Positions 14,556-18,090 of a stretch of DNA of 18,090 bases are shown here, in pieces (position 1 is the first letter of the stretch; each line of letters opens with the position of its first letter). The notes below the pieces were generated by a model that ran no database searches, was not told where the DNA came from, and saw only the letters and a list, made by a program, of their open reading frames with translations. The translations under genes and the position numbers were made by a program. Source of the stretch: UBA6022 sp032154105 (GTDB lineage Bacteria > Patescibacteriota > Saccharimonadia > Saccharimonadales > Saccharimonadaceae); NCBI GenBank assembly GCA_032154105.1, contig JALDYI010000011.1:1-18090 (forward strand). Direction: 5' to 3'.

Positions 14556-14991
14556 ACTTGCACGTGATTATCCAGAGTATACATTTAGTCCTGGTGATCA
14601 CTTTCGCTGGGCATCGGGCTCTCTTGAGATCACCTACGACCCTTCGAATAAACACGCCAATGAGCACACGCTTCATGAGCTTGCCCATGCACTACTCAAG
14701 CATACTGACTATAGCCGAGATATCCAGCTCATCACTATAGAGCGGGATGCGTGGCAATGCGCACGAGATGAGCTTGGCCCGCAATATGAGGTCGCTATTA
14801 CCGATACCGTTATTCAAGATTCACTTGATACCTACCGCGATTGGTTACACGCACGAAGCACCTGCCCAAACTGTCAGGCAACCGGCATGCAATACAAAAA
14901 GCATCACTATCACTGCGTGGCCTGTCAGCACACATGGCGTGTCAATGATGCTCGAGTTTGCGGCCTCCGCCGCTATAAGGTAGCCAAATAA
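14527..14991 (+). CDS. HELAH zinc metalloprotein with C-terminal zinc ribbon
   Basis: About 154 aa from the ATG at 14527 (an alternative ATG at 14512 adds five residues; 14527 has GGA upstream). Residues 46-58 (EHTLHELAHALLK) carry the HExxH zinc-protease motif as H50-ELA-H54, and E72 in IERDAWQCARDE (71-82) is a good third ligand, a layout like ImmA/IrrE or SprT-type peptidases. The C-terminus has a zinc ribbon: CPNC (113-116) and CVAC (130-133). No signal peptide, so cytoplasmic. A HExxH core plus zinc ribbon recalls SprT/Spartan-like proteases, but the ribbon and spacing are not diagnostic and I do not assign a family. It overlaps the sugar kinase gene by 29 nt and is followed directly by a terminator. 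Confidence 0.8.
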   Translation: MPSIASLVHKLARDYPEYTFSPGDHFRWASGSLEITYDPSNKHANEHTLHELAHALLKHTDYSRDIQLITIERDAWQCARDELGPQYEVAITDTVIQDSLDTYRDWLHARSTCPNCQATGMQYKKHHYHCVACQHTWRVNDARVCGLRRYKVAK

Positions 14992-15017
14992 AAAACGCCG
15001 CGTTTGCGGCGTTTTTT
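14990..15017. terminator. Bidirectional intrinsic terminator
   Basis: A6-CGCCGC-GTTT-GCGGCG-T6: six GC-rich base pairs extended by A/T pairs, with U-tracts on both strands. It overlaps the stop codon of the metalloprotein gene on the plus strand and lies 18 nt past the KGG gene stop on the minus strand, closing both transcripts. Confidence 0.93.
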
Positions 15018-15034
15018 ATTTGATCAATAGCAGC

Positions 15035-15253
15035 TTATGCAGCCAGTTCTAGATCAGTCTGTGCAACTTTCTTGCGGCGTGAAATGCGTCCACCCTTTGC
15101 ACCAGCAATACGTGCTAGCTCAGGGTTGGCGGCGAATCCGCCAGTGCGGCCATTCTTGCCACCTTTTGCACCGATACGGGCATAGAAGTCCGCACCGTGA
15201 AGTTCTTTGTTACGCTTTGCAGCCAATTGGCCGCCGGCTTTTGTTCCTGCCAT
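15035..15253 (-). CDS. KGG-repeat (Con-10/GsiB-like) stress-type small protein
   Basis: A 72-aa, strongly basic, Gly/Ala/Lys-rich protein without membrane segments. It carries repeated KGG-type units: TKAGGQLA (4-11), ARIGAKGGKNGRTGGF (25-40) and ARIAGAKGGRISRRK (47-61), the pattern of the KGG/Con-10 domain of general stress proteins such as B. subtilis GsiB and E. coli YciG. Such proteins are hydrophilic and disordered, linked to desiccation or general stress, with unknown biochemistry; a nucleic-acid-binding role would also fit the charge. The gene has a strong SD (AGAGGAG, 8 nt before the ATG) and a near-consensus promoter, so it is likely to be highly expressed. It stands alone between two terminators. 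Confidence 0.88.
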   Translation of the reverse strand: MAGTKAGGQLAAKRNKELHGADFYARIGAKGGKNGRTGGFAANPELARIAGAKGGRISRRKKVAQTDLELAA

Positions 15254-15276
15254 GATTGTTCTCCTCTTGATTACCT

Positions 15277-15329
15277 CACATATGACATGTGTATGTTTTT
15301 AATATAGCATAGCTTATGCTTTTTGTCAA
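15277..15329 (-). promoter_or_regulatory. Strong sigma70 promoter with two operator-like inverted repeats (KGG gene)
   Basis: Minus strand TTGACA (15329-15324), 17-bp spacer, TGC-TATATT (-10 at 15306-15301): the best promoter in the window. Within the spacer and touching the -10 lies AGCATA-N3-TATGCT (15306-15320). Near the expected start lies CACAT-N5-ATGTG (15277-15291). Either could be an operator; both fit a regulated stress gene, but no regulator is known. Confidence 0.75.
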
Positions 15330-15371
15330 TATGTACATAAGCATCTTTTTATTGTATTTATACTATTGCAC

Positions 15372-15471
15372 TTATTCAGCTCGTGCTATATTATTAGTAA
15401 GCACCTGTTTGAATCCCAAATTTAGATTCAAATTAAAAAACGACCACATCTGCGAGATTGGTCGTTTTTTT
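15372..15471 (+). ncRNA. Possible small RNA ending in an intrinsic terminator
   Basis: This part of the non-coding stretch 15254-15586 has an extended -10 TGC-TATATT at 15384-15392 on the plus strand, then at 15408-15432 an 8-bp inverted repeat (TTTGAATC-N9-GATTCAAA), then a U-tract terminator (15435-15471). Transcription from about 15399 would give a roughly 70-nt RNA of two hairpins with no ORF. The -35 is poor (TTGCAC with a 15-bp spacer). It could also be just terminator and filler; call it tentative. Confidence 0.3.
15435..15471. terminator. Bidirectional terminator hairpin
   Basis: A6-CGACC (15435-15445) pairs with GGTCG-T6 (15460-15470); the 14-nt loop holds a second short stem (ATCT-GCG-AGAT). 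U-tracts occur on both strands, so it can end a plus-strand transcript and act as a second terminator for the M14 gene on the minus strand. Confidence 0.8.
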
Positions 15472-15508
15472 ATTTTACCCTACGGCACCACCAGCCGAAG
15501 CAGCCCAT

Positions 15509-15539
15509 AAAAGAACGACTGGCGCTGACGCCAGTCGTT
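15509..15539 (-). terminator. Terminator of the M14 carboxypeptidase gene
   Basis: A perfect 11-bp stem (AACGACTGGCG 15514-15524 with CGCCAGTCGTT 15529-15539) and a 4-nt loop, followed on the minus strand by CUUUUAU. It lies about 47 nt past the stop codon. The stretch between, and 15471-15508, holds no gene that I can see. Confidence 0.8.
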
Positions 15540-15586
15540 GTTCTACATAAATGCCCTACCCGCCTTCGGCTACCGCTACCAGGAAC

Positions 15587-17506
15587 CTATCCGCGCGCCA
15601 TCGCCCATAGCGCAGCTCTATTCTGCGTAAAATGATACCCGCCATCTGTATTTAGCTCAATAAGTATAGCTGGGATCCCCTGTTCGATCAGCCAGTCCTC
15701 ATAAGTACCCGTCATCGTAAAGCCAAATGTCTCGTTGGTTGCCGCATTCGATATATAGCTATACCCTGCCAGTCGAGCATACTGTTGGCCTAGGCCAATT
15801 GAAATACTTACATCATTGGAATTCACGAGCGACCCCTTGCTATGGTACGTGACAATAAAGCGCGGTCGCAAGTTGAGCGTGAAGCTCGCAAGTGCTTTTG
15901 ATTCAGGTTCCGATAGCGACGAAGGGCCACCTGCACCCTTTTCGACAGATCCACCCGATACGGCAGTGTCGGATGTCCAGTTAAAGGTCGGGAAGTTGCG
16001 GTTCAAGTTGACATTATGGGCGTTATTCCTGCCCGAACGTGCAATGCCATCGGGGTTCACTATTGGAATAACGACAATCTGGCGATCGGTCGGGATCTCA
16101 CGAGCTTTTGCCTCAAGCTCGTTTATCCACTGTTGCGTCAAGTAGCGACTACTTTGCTCATTGCCATGGATCGCACCAGTATACAAAATAGTCGTCGGAC
16201 CATTGCCAAAGTAATAGGCATTAATTGGCCTCCCCTGAACGGAATAGCCAATGGTTGAAATGGTGTGACAGATTGTGCGCGAAGTATGCTGCCAATCCGC
16301 AAGGCTTTCAATGTCATACTTACTCTTCAACCCCTTGACTACCTTTATCGTAAAGTCAGCACAACGAGGAAGCCCCGCCAGCTTCACGATTACTTTATCA
16401 CCCGACTTAGTAATTGTTGCGCCGCCGCCCGCGACAGTAATAAACTTAGCCACATCTTGCGCATCCTGAATTGGCTGATCAAACTGGACAGTGATTGCCG
16501 CACTTGACGAAACGCCCGACGATCCAACACTCACGCCCGTAACCTTCGGACCACCCGAAACTTTAAAATTCACACTATGCGGCGCGGCAAGTGAGCTACC
16601 ATCGATCGCTTCCACCTCTTCCAGTGTAACAGTATAGTCACTGGAGCGCGGTAGCGGCTCTTTGAACTGAACAGTAATCGTTTTATCATTCACCTCTGTG
16701 GTTACGGGTAGATTCTCGGCAGATTCAGACCCAGGGTTAAATGATAGCGTCGTCTTGGCCGCCACCAAGGACTTGTCCATCGTGAACGTGAGCGCCGTTG
16801 GCTTATCATATATCGTCTGATCATTCGCGACCGACGAACTCTCTACCTCGACGGCAGGAAGCGTCCTGATGTCTTTTTGAATGATTGTTTCGACCTTTTT
16901 GCTATTGAAATAACGATCAATACCAAGCGTGTATTCATTCCCCTGGGCGAGCCCAACCTCTTTCAGATCGCACAGTACCGCACTGCCAGATGGGTCGCAT
17001 TCGGTTACCTTCTGGTTGGCTGTGGCTTTATATGTAAAAACAGTGTCAGGCCGAGATAATACCAACTTAAGGGGCTGCGCAGTCGGTAGTGGCTTGTCTA
17101 GCTGCTCGAGGGCGATCGTAGAGTGATGATCGGTTTTAACAACAAAGCTTTGCTCCGCAACGCTCCAGCCAAACGGCGCAAGACCGACGCGCACTTTACC
17201 CTGTTTTGGCGTGTCAGTAGGCTCGGCACACACCGCGTGCGCGATAAGCGGGTAGCCAAAGACCATCGTCTCGTCCTTAGGTGTTAGTGTATACGCCGCC
17301 CCACTGTCGCTCTGCAGAACCTGTGGCAAGAATGTGAACTGCGATATACAGGTTGGGCCGGCATACGAAAAGTGCATCACGCGCGGGAAGAAGGCGATCG
17401 CATACACAACTAAAAAGAGTACGAGCAGAGATAGTATAACCACCCTTTTCGTTAATTTAGCACGCAGCTTATGCCATAACGGCATTAGTTTTTGTGTCAA
17501 AAACAT
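15587..17506 (-). CDS. Membrane-anchored M14 zinc carboxypeptidase with Ig-like domains
   Basis: A 639-aa exported protein. A basic N-terminus and one hydrophobic segment (about 20-41) anchor it with the rest outside. Residues about 120-410 are beta-rich with Ser/Thr/Val repeats; 218-316 and 318-410 look like Ig-like (Big_5-type) modules (SVNFKVSGGPKVTGVSV marks the junction). The catalytic domain (about 417-639) shows the M14 ligands H447 and E450 in AIHGNEQSS (445-453), NLNRNFP (500-506) for substrate binding, H555 in TYHSKG, and the catalytic Glu617 in LIELNTD (615-621). Six extracytoplasmic cysteines (53, 93, 170, 179, 382, 413) could make three disulfides. The HGNE and HSKG context resembles gamma-D-Glu-diamino acid murein peptidases, so peptidoglycan peptides are a likely substrate; host or prey proteins are an alternative. 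Confidence 0.9.
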   Translation of the reverse strand: MFLTQKLMPLWHKLRAKLTKRVVILSLLVLFLVVYAIAFFPRVMHFSYAGPTCISQFTFLPQVLQSDSGAAYTLTPKDETMVFGYPLIAHAVCAEPTDTPKQGKVRVGLAPFGWSVAEQSFVVKTDHHSTIALEQLDKPLPTAQPLKLVLSRPDTVFTYKATANQKVTECDPSGSAVLCDLKEVGLAQGNEYTLGIDRYFNSKKVETIIQKDIRTLPAVEVESSSVANDQTIYDKPTALTFTMDKSLVAAKTTLSFNPGSESAENLPVTTEVNDKTITVQFKEPLPRSSDYTVTLEEVEAIDGSSLAAPHSVNFKVSGGPKVTGVSVGSSGVSSSAAITVQFDQPIQDAQDVAKFITVAGGGATITKSGDKVIVKLAGLPRCADFTIKVVKGLKSKYDIESLADWQHTSRTICHTISTIGYSVQGRPINAYYFGNGPTTILYTGAIHGNEQSSRYLTQQWINELEAKAREIPTDRQIVVIPIVNPDGIARSGRNNAHNVNLNRNFPTFNWTSDTAVSGGSVEKGAGGPSSLSEPESKALASFTLNLRPRFIVTYHSKGSLVNSNDVSISIGLGQQYARLAGYSYISNAATNETFGFTMTGTYEDWLIEQGIPAILIELNTDGGYHFTQNRAALWAMARG

Positions 17507-17514
17507 CTACTACC

Positions 17515-17523
17515 ATTTTACCA
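17515..17523 (-). promoter_or_regulatory. Extended -10 of the M14 gene (leaderless type)
   Basis: Minus strand TGG-TAAAAT ends 8 nt before the ATG at 17506; the intervening GGTAGTAG has no SD at a workable distance. It lies in the 45-bp gap after the membrane-protein gene. Confidence 0.5.
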
Positions 17524-17551
17524 TAAGCTCAATGCCACACTCGAAGGATAC

Positions 17552-17938
17552 TTAGGTAATTGGATTAAGAATAAAAACGACTACTGGGACTGCCACAGCA
17601 AATACTATTGCGACACCTAACGCCACGACGATAGACGCAAGGCCACGGTGGCGCTTACGCACACCCTTACTATAGATACGAGCTCGCACAATCAGCCTGA
17701 TAATAACGTAGAGCCATATAAACACCATGGCAATCAGCGCGATGCCCAGTACGGTAGCTGTCGTTTGTAAGGTGATAATTCTACTATAAAGTAAGTCTCT
17801 TAAAACAGGCCACACGACCATACCCAGACCCATAGTCATAAGAGACGTAATGATAACACCGGCTACTGCTGACCGAAAACGAGATCTTTCATACAGAAAC
17901 AGGTCATTACTTAGATGTTCACCAAGGCGCATTTCCAT
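17552..17938 (-). CDS. Three-TM membrane protein of unknown function
   Basis: 128 aa from the ATG at 17938. Three hydrophobic segments at about 23-46, 58-85 and 101-124, with basic residues before the first (ERSRFR) and between the second and third (RARIYSKGVRKRHR), which predicts the N-terminus inside and the C-terminus outside. No motif, cysteine pair or family that I recognise. An in-frame start 17 codons upstream is rejected because a TGC-TACAAT box lies between it and this ATG. It precedes the M14 carboxypeptidase gene by 45 bp on the same strand; a functional link is possible but unsupported. Confidence 0.75.
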   Translation of the reverse strand: MEMRLGEHLSNDLFLYERSRFRSAVAGVIITSLMTMGLGMVVWPVLRDLLYSRIITLQTTATVLGIALIAMVFIWLYVIIRLIVRARIYSKGVRKRHRGLASIVVALGVAIVFAVAVPVVVFILNPIT

Positions 17939-17944
17939 ACTGGC

Positions 17945-17953
17945 ATTGTAGCA
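17945..17953 (-). promoter_or_regulatory. Extended -10 of the three-TM gene (leaderless type)
   Basis: Minus strand TGC-TACAAT, six nt (GCCAGT), then ATG at 17938; nearly the same layout as the ROK kinase promoter (TGC-TACACT, six nt, ATG). It fixes the start codon. Confidence 0.6.
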
Positions 17954-18004
17954 CACGCTGGCGGCATAGACCGCACACCACTCAAGCATAACTATTTTAC
18001 GATA

Positions 18005-18034
18005 AAGAAAAAGACCACCCTATTCGGATGGTCT
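18005..18034 (-). terminator. Terminator of a gene entering from the right edge
   Basis: On the minus strand AGACCATCC (18034-18026), 5-nt loop, GGGTGGTCT (18020-18012), then UUUUUCUUU. The one non-Watson-Crick pair is G-U in the minus-strand RNA and A-C on the plus strand, which supports minus-strand function. Confidence 0.8.
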
Positions 18035-18054
18035 CTTTATAATTCGGCACCGTG

Positions 18055-18090
18055 CTAGTTTCCCACTTGTGGCAGTATAATCGCCGCTGC
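18055..18090 (-). CDS. C-terminal end of an unidentified gene (partial)
   Basis: Eleven codons (AAAIILPQVGN) and a TAG lie 20 nt upstream of the minus-strand terminator, a normal distance for the end of a gene. The other two frames on this strand run through the terminator and are less likely. Too short to identify. Confidence 0.4.
   Translation of the reverse strand, partial: AAAIILPQVGN

Noticed and set aside
15401..15435. GTTTGAATCCC, which resembles a tRNA T-loop
   Set aside because: No acceptor, D or anticodon stems can be built around it; it is one arm of an inverted repeat.
17939..17989. Upstream in-frame start of the three-TM gene
   Set aside because: A TGC-TACAAT box lies between it and the ATG at 17938.
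18070..18081. TATAAT on the plus strand near the right edge
   Set aside because: No -35, no TG extension and no visible gene within the remaining bases; it lies in the likely coding end of a minus-strand gene.
1..18090. CRISPR arrays, IS elements, prophage, restriction or toxin-antitoxin systems, and recoding of UGA
   Set aside because: No repeat-spacer pattern, transposase, integrase, methylase or toxin-antitoxin pair was seen on either strand; UGA ends pilin 1, priA and def.

Overview
The window is a gene-dense piece (about 93% coding or obvious regulatory DNA) of a bacterial chromosome with a streamlined gene set. TGA is used as a stop codon (pilin 1, priA, def), so the recoded UGA lineages are excluded. 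Compact information-processing proteins (IF-2 of 590 aa, four-domain S1 of 354 aa, PriA of 646 aa), type IV prepilins, a DUF5663-like protein, a KGG-repeat protein and a sortase-type surface protein together suggest a Patescibacteria/CPR genome, most likely Candidatus Saccharibacteria. This lineage call is from recognition, not from a search.

Layout. (1) 1-3893, minus strand: the first 16 codons of a bS21-like gene, two tandem type IV prepilin genes (the upstream one frameshifted), recJ, a small winged-helix regulator abutting recJ as TAG-ATG, and a phosphoribosyltransferase-like gene. (2) 3935-7318, plus strand: priA-def-fmt, i.e. replication restart plus formyl-Met processing, divergent from the PRTase gene across a 41-bp mirror-image double promoter. 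(3) 7315-10108, minus strand: a DUF5663-like gene and a large membrane-spanning PP2C phosphatase with a C-terminal LysM-like domain; the order priA-def-fmt-(phosphatase) recalls the B. subtilis priA-def-fmt-rsmB-rlmN-prpC-prkC block, but no kinase is visible. (4) 10168-13203, minus strand: rpsA-infB translation operon with a structured leader and a strong terminator. (5) 13236-14991: an LPKTG surface protein divergent from a ROK sugar kinase and an overlapping HELAH zinc metalloprotein, closed by a bidirectional terminator. (6) 15035-15586: a KGG stress-type protein with a near-consensus promoter and a roughly 330-bp non-coding stretch holding two terminator hairpins and a possible small RNA. 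(7) 15587-18090, minus strand: a membrane-anchored M14 carboxypeptidase, a 3-TM protein, a terminator and the last codons of a further gene.

A recurring theme is regulatory: many genes carry an extended -10 box (TGN-TAnaaT-like) only 6-9 nt before the ATG and no Shine-Dalgarno sequence in the remaining space, so they are predicted to be transcribed as leaderless mRNAs, whereas rpsA, infB, the KGG gene, the regulator, the phosphatase and the LPKTG gene have true leaders with SD sequences. I see no CRISPR array, IS element, prophage, integrase, tRNA or rRNA. Most of the window is housekeeping; the most unusual items are the leaderless promoter set, the PP2C-LysM transmembrane phosphatase, the rpsA leader, the frameshifted pilin and the non-coding 15372-15471 segment.
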